Shown here: positions 1 through 7,656 of the stretch, piece after piece
Position numbering within the stretch: position 1 is the stretch's first letter
How the letters are laid out: the number at the start of each line of letters is the position of its first letter
NCBI RefSeq assembly: GCF_012927745.1
Contig: NZ_JABBKX010000001.1
Span: 496,001 to 560,000, forward strand
DNA length: 64,000 bases
Direction: 5' to 3'
DNA from: Neoroseomonas marina
GTDB taxonomy: Bacteria; Pseudomonadota; Alphaproteobacteria; Acetobacterales; Acetobacteraceae
Notes under the pieces: generated by a model
Seen by the model: only the letters and a program-made list of their open reading frames with translations
What the model was told of the DNA's origin: nothing
The model's database searches: none
Translations under genes and position numbers: made by a program

Positions 1-101
1 GCGGCGCCAAGCACGCGGCCGAGATAGGGCCGGAGGAACGGCAACAGCAGCCCGAGCGCCGGCACGCCGCTGCGGCGCACGCCACCCGAGACGTCAGACA
101 T
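1..101 (-). CDS. ABC transporter (fused membrane/ATPase type), N-terminal fragment
   Basis: Only the first 33 codons lie in the window; the gene runs off the left edge. The start is ATG at 99-101, preceded on the minus strand by a GCGAGGG ribosome-site-like stretch. A short polar head (MSDVSGGVRR) leads into LLLPFLRPYLGRVLGA. This is the usual pattern just before the first transmembrane helix of MsbA-like half-size exporters, where a 'LLPYLRPYRGR' segment is common. The family call is inferred from this segment alone, with no ATPase motif visible. It lies downstream of the 140-bp tandem repeat and reads in the same direction as the SDR gene beyond it. Confidence 0.45.
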   Translation of the reverse strand, partial: MSDVSGGVRRSGVPALGLLLPFLRPYLGRVLGA

Positions 102-138
102 CAGGTAGGCCCTCGCGAGGCGTCACGGCCGCCACCTG

Positions 139-405
139 CGGATCGAGGCGCTGCGTCGATCCGGGAGCGCGAAGCGCGACCGCGCCCGGACCAACGGCAG
201 CCGCCTACGCGAAAGTCCAGGGCGCGCAAGCCAAGCGCGCGGATGCACGCGCCGGCGCCTGAGGCCCGACAAACACTTCGGATCGAGGCACGGCCTCGAT
301 CCGGGAGCGCACAGCGCGACCGCGCCCAGACCAACCTCAGCCGCCTAAGCGACAGTCCACGGCGCGCAAGCCAAGCGCGCGGATGCGCGCGCCGGCGCCT
401 GAGGC
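139..405. repeat. Tandem 140-bp repeat with internal hairpins (two copies)
   Basis: Two direct copies with a 140-bp period fill the gap between the SDR stop and the ABC gene start: about 139-265 and 279-405. By eye they differ at about a dozen positions over 125 bases. Each begins with an inverted repeat. In copy 2 it is a perfect 11-bp stem (279-289 with 293-303, loop ACG); in copy 1 the same stem (139-149 with 153-163) has one mismatch. Each ends in a near-palindromic core, CGCGCGGATGCGCGCG in copy 2. A related core occurs at 52039-52071. No credible protein is encoded here. Confidence 0.8.
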
Positions 406-408
406 CAA

Positions 409-1188
409 CTAAACATGCTGCCCGCCGTTGATGTGGAGCTCGGCGCCGTTCACGTAGGAGGAGGCCTCGGTGCAGAGGAAGTAGATCGCCTGCGCGACCT
501 CCTCCGGCCGGCCGAGGCGGCGCATCGGGATCTGTTCCCGCACGATCTTCTCGGTGCCGGGGGACAGGATCGAGGTGTCGATCTCGCCGGGGGAGATCGC
601 GTTCACGCGGATGCCGAGCGGGGCGAAGTCGGAGGCCATCTCGCGCGTCAGCCCGGCCAGCGCAGACTTGGAGGTGGAATAGGCCACGCCCGCGAAGGGA
701 TGCACCCGGCTGCCGGCGATCGAGGTGACGTTCACCACCGAGCCCTTGGCCTTCTGCAGCGGCCCGACCAGGCCGCGCGCGAGCAGCACGGGGGCGAAGA
801 AGTTGACGCGGAAGACCTTGAGCCAGCCTTCGAGATCCATCTCGAGCGAGCCGAGGCGCGCCCCACCCGGCCCCTTCGGCGAGATGGCGGCGTTGTTCAC
901 GAGGGCATCGAGGCGGCCGTCGTCGGGCTCGAGCCGCTTGGTGATCTCGGCCACGGCCTCCTCGGTCGCGGCGGGATCCGTCAGATCGAGCTGGATATGG
1001 TCCTCGGGGCCCATCTCCCAGGGGCATTGCTCCGGGAAGGGCTGGCGGGAGACGGTGATGACCCGCCATCCCGCGGCCGAGAAGCGCTTGACCGTCGCAT
1101 GGCCGATGCCGCGCGAAGCGCCGGTCAGCAGAAGGACGCGGCGTGGCCCGTTGCTCGTCCTGCTGCGCGTTGCCGTGCTGCCCGCCAT
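409..1188 (-). CDS. SDR family NAD(P)-dependent oxidoreductase
   Basis: A 259-residue classical short-chain dehydrogenase/reductase. The nucleotide-binding motif TGASRGIG is at residues 22-29, the NNA motif at 98-100, the catalytic serine near 156, and the active-site Tyr170 and Lys174 in YSTSK. The carboxyl end 'YVNGAELHINGGQHV' matches the usual G-x-x-x-x-x-D/H-GG tail. Length is normal for the family. It resembles the FabG/3-oxoacyl reductase group, but the substrate cannot be told from sequence. It reads away from a small unknown gene, from which it is separated by a hairpin at 1232-1253, and is followed by the tandem repeat. Confidence 0.85.
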   Translation of the reverse strand: MAGSTATRSRTSNGPRRVLLLTGASRGIGHATVKRFSAAGWRVITVSRQPFPEQCPWEMGPEDHIQLDLTDPAATEEAVAEITKRLEPDDGRLDALVNNAAISPKGPGGARLGSLEMDLEGWLKVFRVNFFAPVLLARGLVGPLQKAKGSVVNVTSIAGSRVHPFAGVAYSTSKSALAGLTREMASDFAPLGIRVNAISPGEIDTSILSPGTEKIVREQIPMRRLGRPEEVAQAIYFLCTEASSYVNGAELHINGGQHV

Positions 1189-1231
1189 GTCACTCGCCTC
1201 GTTCGAACCGAGTGGCGGGTATAGCCCGGAA

Positions 1232-1253
1232 GCGCCGGGTGGACACCCGGCGC
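1232..1253 (-). terminator. GC-rich hairpin between two minus-strand genes
   Basis: Perfect 10-bp inverted repeat, GCGCCGGGTG paired with CACCCGGCGC around a 2-base centre (nine pairs with a 4-base loop is more realistic). It lies 9 bases after the stop of the small gene at 1262-1606 and about 45 bases before the SDR start. There is no T tract, so it could be a terminator or an RNA-stabilising hairpin. Confidence 0.45.
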
Positions 1254-1261
1254 CCTTGCCG

Positions 1262-1606
1262 TCAGGCCGCGAGACGCCGCGGCGCGGCCACGAAGGCCGC
1301 CGCCCAGGCCGGCGCGGATCGCAGCAGCCGCTCGAGCGCGGCGACGGGCAGGGTCTCGGCGTACTCGACCGCAGTCACGGCGGTCTCGTCCCAGTGCCGG
1401 GCAATCTCGGTCACGGCCTGCACAGCCGGGTTCGCCACGGACGGCAGCGTGATCGCGCCGCCGGCGGCCAGGGCCGCGGCGCGGCGCGCGGCCACGATGA
1501 TCCGGGCCGCCTCCTCGAGCCGGAGGCGGTCGTTCAGGGAACCGTCCGCGAGCGCGGACAGGGTCCGGTTCAGGGCGGCGGTCTGGGTGCGGCTGGCGTC
1601 GGTCAT
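1262..1606 (-). CDS. Small hypothetical protein, helical
   Basis: A 114-residue protein starting at ATG 1604-1606, preceded by AAGGGGACCCCG as a plausible ribosome site. An upstream in-frame ATG at 1714 would add a 36-residue Arg/Cys-rich head that looks non-coding. The sequence is Ala/Arg/Leu-rich with alternating polar and apolar stretches, suggesting an all-helical soluble protein. No signal peptide, membrane segment, Cys pair or enzyme motif is visible. I do not recognise the family. It sits between a Bug receptor (upstream) and the SDR gene, all on the minus strand. Confidence 0.55.
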   Translation of the reverse strand: MTDASRTQTAALNRTLSALADGSLNDRLRLEEAARIIVAARRAAALAAGGAITLPSVANPAVQAVTEIARHWDETAVTAVEYAETLPVAALERLLRSAPAWAAAFVAAPRRLAA

Positions 1607-1744
1607 CGGGGTCCCCTTTGTGGGCGTTGCGCGCGGCCTCCCCCGCAGCGCGCGTCGGATGCACTTGGGGGCGTTTGCTGCAATGCACAAGCGGCAGGTC
1701 GCGATGTTGGACATGTGGCCGGCGCATGTGGCCGCAAGGGGGCA

Positions 1745-2716
1745 TTATTCCGGCTCGATTCCGGCAGCGCGGGCCTGTTCGCCCCAGAAGGCGATCTGCT
1801 GGCGGATGAAGGCGCCGAACTCGGCCGCGGTGGAGGTGACCTTCTCGATGCCCACATCGCCAAGCCGGCGGACGGTTTCCGGCCGGTCCCAGACCTTGCG
1901 GATGGCCGCGTTCCAGGCGCCGACGACCTCCTCGGGCATGCGCGCCGGGCCGACCGCCCCCATCCAGGACAACATCTCGAACCCCGGTAGCCCGACCTCG
2001 GACAGCGCCGGCCAATCGGGGAAGAGCGGCGTCCGCTGGGCCGAGGTGATGCCGAGCGGCCTGAGCTTGCCCTCCTGCAGGAAGGCGCGGGAGGAGGCGA
2101 CGTCGGCGAACATCGAGGTGATGCGCCCCGCGATCACGTCCGTCATGGCCGGCGGGCTGGACCGGTAGGGGACGTGGGTGACATCGATGCCGCCGATGCG
2201 GTTCAGCATGGCCGCGCCGACCACGCCGGTGGTGTTGCCCGACGCGCAGGTCAGCTGGCCCGGCTGGGCCTTCGCCATGGCCAGGAAGTCCTGCATCGAG
2301 CGGACCGGAACTTGGTCGTTCACCGCGAAGACGAAGATGTAGGTGCCCATCCGGCTCAGCGGGCTGAAATCGGCGACCGCGTCGTAGGTCGGCCGCTTCA
2401 TGAGCGCCGGCGTCGCGCCATGCGGGCTGTTGGTCGTGATCATGACGGTGTGGCCGTCATGGGCGGCGCGCGCCGTGGTCACCGCAGCGATCGCCCCGTT
2501 GGCCCCCGGGCGATTGTCGATCACCACCTGAATGCCCCAATCCTGCTCCAACAGGGCACCCAGCATGCGAGCAACGGTATCGGTGCCGGACCCCGCCGCG
2601 AAGGGCACGATCATGGTGACGGGGCGGCTCGGCTTCCACGCGCCCTGCGCGCGCAGGACGGCGGGGGCAAGCAGCGGGGCGGCCAGCAGGGCCCGCCGGG
2701 GAAGGAACGAGGCCAT
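1745..2716 (-). CDS. Bug family tripartite tricarboxylate transporter substrate-binding protein
   Basis: A 323-residue periplasmic receptor of the Bug/TctC family. The start is ATG 2714-2716, with GGAGG ten bases upstream. It has an arginine-containing signal peptide (MASFLPRRALLAAPLLAP...LRAQG) followed by the family hallmarks: W-K-P-S-R-P-V near residue 28, VPFAAGSGTDTVARML near 37, 'VIDNRPGANG' and 'PYRSSPPAMTDVIAGR'. Bug proteins bind carboxylates or other small acids and pass them to a TctA/TctB membrane pair. No such pair lies in the window, so the partner must be elsewhere and the ligand is unknown. It is divergent from the transglycosylase gene. Confidence 0.9.
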   Translation of the reverse strand: MASFLPRRALLAAPLLAPAVLRAQGAWKPSRPVTMIVPFAAGSGTDTVARMLGALLEQDWGIQVVIDNRPGANGAIAAVTTARAAHDGHTVMITTNSPHGATPALMKRPTYDAVADFSPLSRMGTYIFVFAVNDQVPVRSMQDFLAMAKAQPGQLTCASGNTTGVVGAAMLNRIGGIDVTHVPYRSSPPAMTDVIAGRITSMFADVASSRAFLQEGKLRPLGITSAQRTPLFPDWPALSEVGLPGFEMLSWMGAVGPARMPEEVVGAWNAAIRKVWDRPETVRRLGDVGIEKVTSTAAEFGAFIRQQIAFWGEQARAAGIEPE

Positions 2717-2905
2717 GAACGTGCGTCCTCCAGAATGGTTCGTTGGGCGGCACCCTCGCAATCGCGCGAGGCCTTGTCCACCAGCGCCTCCGGGCCCGCC
2801 GGACGGCCTTCGGCGTCGATTTCGAACCATCCGGAGATCACGACTCGCGGAGCCGGTGAGGTCCACGGGGCGTGTGATGCTTGACCCGGCACGGCCCGGC
2901 AGTCC

Positions 2906-3802
2906 ATGACCGCGCCCATGCTGCCGGTCCCCCGCCCATCCCTGAGGCTGCTCGGCCTGCTGCTTCCCGTTCTTGCCGCGACCCCGGTCCCCGCGGAGGC
3001 GAATGCGCCCCAGCGAACCGAAGCGGCTGCGCAGGCGCGGACGGCGCCGGCCGCCCGGGGCCGGGCGCAGACGGCCTCCGCGACCGCGCCCGCGGCGCGC
3101 CCGCCTTCGGATGATCCTTGGGACGCCTGCGCCCGCGCGATTTCGGCGGCCGAAGCAGGATCAGGTCTCCCGCCCGGCCTTCTCGGCGCCATCGCGCGGG
3201 TGGAAACCGGCCGGCGCACGCCGACCGGCGGTGTCCAGCCGTGGCCCTGGTCGTTCAACGCAGCCGGCGAAGGCCGCTACATGGGCAGCCGGGCGGAAGC
3301 CGTGGCCGAAGTGCAGTCGCGGCTCGCGGCCGGCACGCGCTCGATCGACATCGGCTGCATGCAGATCAACCTGCTGCACCACCCGGATGCCTTCCCGAGC
3401 GTCGATGCCGGCTTCGAGCCGACGACCAACGTCGCCTATGCGGTACGCTACCTGAAGTCGCTCTACGCCCAGACCGGGGACTGGGCGCAGGCCACCGCGC
3501 GCTACCACTCGGCGACGCCCGAGCGCGGCCTGATCTACCATCAGCGCGTGATGGCGGCGATGAGCGGCCAAGGCTTCGTGCCCGGTCCGGCACCGGGTGT
3601 CATCCCCCTTCCCGGCCCCGCGATGGCGGGCCTCTGCGCGTCGGGCCGGGGGGCGGTCCTGCTCATTGGCGCCCAGGCGCCGTCGCTGCGGCCGGTGGTT
3701 GCGGTGCCGAACGTGGAGCTGCGTCTTCAGGGGCGCGCGCAGCAACCCGCGCGTCCGCGGATCATGTGCCTGCGGACGACGTCCCGGTCGGCGCCTGGCT
3801 GA
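2906..3802 (+). CDS. Lytic transglycosylase, SLT domain, periplasmic
   Basis: A 298-residue protein: hydrophobic signal segment (residues 11-30), Ala/Pro/Arg-rich spacer (31-70), then an SLT/lysozyme-like domain. The catalytic glutamate is E100 in 'AIARVETGR'. The downstream motifs WPWSFNAAG (113-121), 'DIGCMQINLLHHPDAF' (about 147-162) and 'ARYHSATPERGLIYHQRVM' (about 198-216) fit the soluble transglycosylase family that cleaves peptidoglycan strands. An alternative start is ATG 2918. Its 3' end overlaps the convergent GT87 gene by about 40 bases. The place beside the Tad pilus locus suggests wall remodelling for pilus passage, which is inference. Confidence 0.85.
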   Translation: MTAPMLPVPRPSLRLLGLLLPVLAATPVPAEANAPQRTEAAAQARTAPAARGRAQTASATAPAARPPSDDPWDACARAISAAEAGSGLPPGLLGAIARVETGRRTPTGGVQPWPWSFNAAGEGRYMGSRAEAVAEVQSRLAAGTRSIDIGCMQINLLHHPDAFPSVDAGFEPTTNVAYAVRYLKSLYAQTGDWAQATARYHSATPERGLIYHQRVMAAMSGQGFVPGPAPGVIPLPGPAMAGLCASGRGAVLLIGAQAPSLRPVVAVPNVELRLQGRAQQPARPRIMCLRTTSRSAPG

Positions 3803-4964
3803 GCCGCCAGGTTCGGTCGCGCCGCCAGGCGAGGCCGAGCAGGACAAGCCATGCCGAGGGCACGATCGCCGAATAGGGACCGGTGAAGGACGTCACCTGC
3901 GTGACTGTGCAGGCGAGGATGATCAGCAGCCTCTCGCCAGCGAGAAACCCGTGCCGCAGCCCGGCGCGCCACAGGAATACGCCGGCGACGGCCAGTGACG
4001 GGGCGTCATAGATCCAGGTGAACGGGGTCATGAGGAATGATGCCCCGATCGCCGCCGCCGCGCGGGCCTCCTGCGGGCCTTCGGGGCGACGGAGCCAGAG
4101 CCGGAGAACGAAGGCGGCCACGCCGAGCGCAAAGACGCCGTGGATCGCCCAGGCGACGTCGGGCCGACCTGTCGCCGTCAGGGCGATGGCGTAGACGGAC
4201 TGGATCCTGCGTGTCCCATGGTCCGCCGCCGCGAGGTAGCGCTCATTGTTGCTCCCGATGTTCTCGAGGAAGCCGACGAAGCTCCCCGGTCCGAGCAGCA
4301 CCAGTGCCAAGCCTATCGCGGCGATCGCCGTCAGCCCCGCGACGACGAACACGGTCCAGCGTCGCGTGGCGAGCAGGAGGACGGGCGCGATCAGCCCGAA
4401 TTGCGGCTTGTAGGTCAGCAGGCCAAGGGCGACACCCGACAGCGCCGGTCGGCGATCCATCAAGGCATAGGTCCAGGCCATCAGGGCGGCCGTCAGGATC
4501 CCGTTCTGGCCCACCAGCGCGCAGGTGAAGAGCGCGGGGGTGCAGAGGGCAACGATCGCGGCACACCCTGCGGCCTCGGGAATCACGGCGCGCATCGACC
4601 AGGCGAAGAGACCGGCGCAGGCCATGACCCATGCGAACCATGCCCAGCCGAACGGCAGCAGCGAGAACGGCATGATGGCAAAGAAGAAGTGCGGGGGATT
4701 CACCCAACCGAGGAAGTCGACAAGCTCCTCCGGCGGGATACCGGCCAAGGCCGCCTGGAACGGCTGCATGACGTCCCATCGGTAGGCGGCCTCGGCCTGG
4801 CCGGCGAGAGCCAGGCGTCCGGCCTCGTAGAAGGCCATGAAGTCCGCGCGGGCGGGTCGGTCGGCCAGCGCCGTCAGCGACAGCAGCATCAGCGCGTAAA
4901 GCACGCAGATGATCGCGCAGACGACGATGGAGCCGGACGCGACTACCGCGCGCGCGCGGCCCAT
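3762..4964 (-). CDS. GT87/DUF2029-type membrane glycosyltransferase
   Basis: A 400-residue polytopic membrane protein with roughly ten hydrophobic segments. The first is at residues 12-34, followed by an outside loop with D41-F42 and a 'Y-E-A-G-R' run, and 'NPPHFFF' near 90. This is the layout of GT-C fold DUF2029/GT87 enzymes, which use polyprenyl-phosphate mannose or similar donors outside the membrane. It starts only 11 bases after tadD and reads in the same direction, so it is probably the last gene of the tad operon. A role in glycosylating pilin or an adhesin is possible but unproven; it could also serve lipid or polysaccharide synthesis. Confidence 0.7.
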   Translation of the reverse strand: MGRARAVVASGSIVVCAIICVLYALMLLSLTALADRPARADFMAFYEAGRLALAGQAEAAYRWDVMQPFQAALAGIPPEELVDFLGWVNPPHFFFAIMPFSLLPFGWAWFAWVMACAGLFAWSMRAVIPEAAGCAAIVALCTPALFTCALVGQNGILTAALMAWTYALMDRRPALSGVALGLLTYKPQFGLIAPVLLLATRRWTVFVVAGLTAIAAIGLALVLLGPGSFVGFLENIGSNNERYLAAADHGTRRIQSVYAIALTATGRPDVAWAIHGVFALGVAAFVLRLWLRRPEGPQEARAAAAIGASFLMTPFTWIYDAPSLAVAGVFLWRAGLRHGFLAGERLLIILACTVTQVTSFTGPYSAIVPSAWLVLLGLAWRRDRTWRLSQAPTGTSSAGT

Positions 4965-4975
4965 CGTCCGTGAGG

Positions 4976-5740
4976 TCAGCTCCGGCCGCCCGTCGGCGTG
5001 ACCTCGATGACCTGGCGGTTCACGCGCAACACGTCGGCCAGGGCGCGGAGGTCCCCGCTCCCCTCACCCAGGACAGCCCGCGCCGCTGCCTCGTCGCCCG
5101 TGGCGGCCAGCGAAATGGCGTAGTTCGCGGTGACCCGCTGCGGCGCGTCGGAACGCCGGGCCAGTGGCTCCAGCACGGCGCGCGCCTCGTCGGGCCGGCC
5201 GTCGAGCAACAGGGACAGGCCGAGGTTGTTGGCGACCGAGATGGAGTCCGGCGCGATCGCCTGGGCCCGGCGATAGGATTCCTGCGCTTCCGGATGACGC
5301 CCCATCAAATCGAGCGCGACGCCCCGCCCGTCGAGCGCCTCCACATTGCGCGAATCGGACGCGAGGACGCGGTCGAACAGGGACAGGGCCTCGCCGGCGG
5401 CGCCGTTCTGCAGGCGCAGCCGGCCGAGCAGCAGGCCCAATCGGCGGTCGCCCGGCCGGCGCTCCATGGCCGCGGCCAGAACTCGCTCCGCCTGCGGGCG
5501 ATTGCCCGTCCGGAGCAGCGCCATCGCGAAGCGCGCCTGCGCCTCGGCGTTGTCGGGATCCCGGGCGGCCGCAGCGCCATACATGGACAGGGCGATGTCG
5601 TTCTGACCGTTCGCCTCGGCCGCGGCGGCCACGCGCATGCGCGTCCCGGCGTCCGGGCTGCGGATCTCGTCGGAAGCGCAGGCCGCGAGGGTGACGGCGG
5701 CGGCGCCAATGCAGACCCGGGCGGCCAGGGAGCGGATCAT
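4976..5740 (-). CDS. tadD: TadD, TPR lipoprotein of the Tad pilus
   Basis: A 254-residue protein with a lipoprotein signal (VTLAAC, lipidated Cys21) followed by tetratricopeptide repeats from about residue 35 to 230. Repeat cores include 'GQNDIALSMYGAAAARDPDNAEAQ', 'LASDSRNVEALDGRGVALDLMG' and 'APDSISVANNLGLSLLLDG'. TadD is the TPR lipoprotein of Tad systems, thought to help secretin assembly at the outer membrane. Its start overlaps the tadC stop by four bases (ATGA), so the two are translationally coupled. Length is typical. Confidence 0.85.
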   Translation of the reverse strand: MIRSLAARVCIGAAAVTLAACASDEIRSPDAGTRMRVAAAAEANGQNDIALSMYGAAAARDPDNAEAQARFAMALLRTGNRPQAERVLAAAMERRPGDRRLGLLLGRLRLQNGAAGEALSLFDRVLASDSRNVEALDGRGVALDLMGRHPEAQESYRRAQAIAPDSISVANNLGLSLLLDGRPDEARAVLEPLARRSDAPQRVTANYAISLAATGDEAAARAVLGEGSGDLRALADVLRVNRQVIEVTPTGGRS

Positions 5741-6699
5741 TGCTGAATACCCTGAAAGAGGCCTTTCCCGAGCTCGATCACCGAAGGGCCGACCAGCGCG
5801 ATGAAGACCGCGGGCATGATAAACAAAATGAGCGGGATGACGAGCAGCGCGGGGAGTCGGATCGCCTTTTCCTCGATGCGGATCATGCGGTCGTTGCGCA
5901 TCTCGGCCGCCAGCACGCGCAGCGCCTGGGCAAGCGGCGTACCGTATTTCAGGGTCTGGGCCAGCGTGCCCGCGAGGCGCCGGAACCCCTCGAAGTCCGT
6001 GCGCTGCGCAAAGCGTTCGAGCGCCTGCCGGCGATCGGGCAGCATGCGCAGTTCCTGGACAAGCACCAGGAATGAGATGGCGAGCGGGCGGTTGCTGTTC
6101 TCCATCTCCCGCGCCACCCGGTCGAGCGCCGTTTCGATGCCCAGTCCGGCCTCGGCCGTGACGACGAGGAGGTCGAGTGCGTCCGGCAGGCCCTTCCGGA
6201 GGGCTTCCTGGTGCTTCCGCTTGAGATAGGTGAGGAAGAGGTTGGGACCGAAGATCGCGAAGAAGATGCCGATCAGCGCGGCGATCGCCATCTTCGCGCC
6301 GTCCATCCCGTTCAGGTAGGCGTAGAGGACGCCGAGCAGCGGCAGCCCGATCAGCAGCACCGCCTTGACGCCGATGAAGACGGGGATGGCGGCGCGCGCA
6401 TTCAACCCGGCAGCCGCGATGGAAAGCTGGAACTCCTCGATATCCTTGGGGGACACCAGGGTGGTGTTGCGCAGCGCCTCGCCAAGCCGGCGGATCGGTG
6501 CGACGGCGCCGCCGCCGGTCAGGGACGGATCCTCGGGCGCCCCCTGCGGCCGCGTCACGCCGCGGAGGCGGTTCGTGAGATCCTTCTCCTCCGCGCCGCG
6601 GGCCAGCACGATGGCGGCCGAAATCGCGAGAACGACGGAGGCCACCACGACGATGACCGCCATGACGCCGGTGTCGAGTTCGAAGCCGGCGACGTTCAT
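5737..6699 (-). CDS. tadC: TadC, inner-membrane platform protein of Tad secretion
   Basis: A 320-residue protein of the type II secretion F / GspF superfamily. It has an N-terminal membrane segment (residues 10-32), a second hydrophobic region near 105-155, the cytoplasmic F domain ('LPDALDLLVVTAEAGLGIETALDRVAREM', about 175-203) and C-terminal membrane segments around 275-310. With TadB it forms the inner-membrane platform on which the TadA motor acts. It overlaps tadB by one base and tadD by four. Length and order match Tad/Cpa loci. Confidence 0.9.
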   Translation of the reverse strand: MNVAGFELDTGVMAVIVVVASVVLAISAAIVLARGAEEKDLTNRLRGVTRPQGAPEDPSLTGGGAVAPIRRLGEALRNTTLVSPKDIEEFQLSIAAAGLNARAAIPVFIGVKAVLLIGLPLLGVLYAYLNGMDGAKMAIAALIGIFFAIFGPNLFLTYLKRKHQEALRKGLPDALDLLVVTAEAGLGIETALDRVAREMENSNRPLAISFLVLVQELRMLPDRRQALERFAQRTDFEGFRRLAGTLAQTLKYGTPLAQALRVLAAEMRNDRMIRIEEKAIRLPALLVIPLILFIMPAVFIALVGPSVIELGKGLFQGIQQ

Positions 6700-7655
6700 C
6701 AGTCGGAACCCGCCTTCTTGATCATCCAGCGGATCACGAAGAAGCCGAAGACAGCCAGGCCGATACCGACCGTCGCCATCTTCCGGCCGCCAGGCGTGCC
6801 GAACATGTTGTCCATGTAGAAGGGCTGGATATTGGCCATCGCCAGAACCGCGACGAGCGGCAGGGCCATGAGGATGCTGGCCTGCATGCGGGCTTCGGCC
6901 GCGAGGGCGCGGGCCCGCTTGCTCAGCGCCACACGCTTGCGGACGGTGTCGGCGAGGTTGTCGAGGGTCTCGGCCAGATTGCCGCCGGTCTGCGCCTGCA
7001 TGCCCAGCGTCACCGCAAGGAACGAGAACTCGGTGAGGCCCGTCCGCGCGTAGAGCTTCATCATGGCCTGGTCGACCGGCCGGCCGATGGCGACATCGCC
7101 CAGCATGCGGGCGAACTCGTCCCTCAGGGGCGAGGACAGTTCCGTCGCCACGCTACGCATCGCTTCGCCGACAGGCAGGCCGGCGCGGACGGCACGCACC
7201 ATCAGCCCGATCGCATCGGGAATCTGCTGGAACACCTGGTCCACGTACCGGTTGTGCTGCCAGGTGAAGACGCCCCGGATCGCGATGATGCTCGCGCCGA
7301 GACCCAGGGGCAGGGCCAGGGCGGGCGAGAGCAACTGGCTGCCATAGAAACCGACGACCGTCCCGGCGACGGCCCCCAGAACCACCACCACGGGCCAGGG
7401 AACCACCTGTTCCTGCGGCATGTCCGGGTTGAAGCGGAGGAAGCGCAGCACCCGGTCGACGAAGGGCAGGTTGTCGGCAGTCTTGAGCCGGATACTCGGG
7501 AGGTCCGAGGCCTCCACGACCCGCACCTGCGCGCCGGCCGCGGCGATGCGCTCCTTCAGCCGGCGCGCCTGTCCGGCCTTCACGTAGGACAGGAGCCCGG
7601 TCACGAGCGCGCCCGTCAGGAGCGCCCCGACCAGGAGAAGGATGCCGCGATCCAT
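6699..7655 (-). CDS. tadB: TadB, inner-membrane platform protein of Tad secretion
   Basis: A 318-residue GspF-superfamily membrane protein and partner of TadC. It has an N-terminal membrane anchor (residues 4-25), further hydrophobic segments near 85-125, the F domain core 'QIPDAIGLMVRAVRAGLPVGEAMRSVA' (about 143-170), 'GLTEFSFLAVTLGMQAQTGGNLAETLDNLADTVR' (about 207-240) and C-terminal membrane segments. It begins one base after the cpaF/tadA stop and overlaps tadC by one base, which indicates a tight operon. Confidence 0.9.
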   Translation of the reverse strand: MDRGILLLVGALLTGALVTGLLSYVKAGQARRLKERIAAAGAQVRVVEASDLPSIRLKTADNLPFVDRVLRFLRFNPDMPQEQVVPWPVVVVLGAVAGTVVGFYGSQLLSPALALPLGLGASIIAIRGVFTWQHNRYVDQVFQQIPDAIGLMVRAVRAGLPVGEAMRSVATELSSPLRDEFARMLGDVAIGRPVDQAMMKLYARTGLTEFSFLAVTLGMQAQTGGNLAETLDNLADTVRKRVALSKRARALAAEARMQASILMALPLVAVLAMANIQPFYMDNMFGTPGGRKMATVGIGLAVFGFFVIRWMIKKAGSD

Positions 7656-7656
7656 G

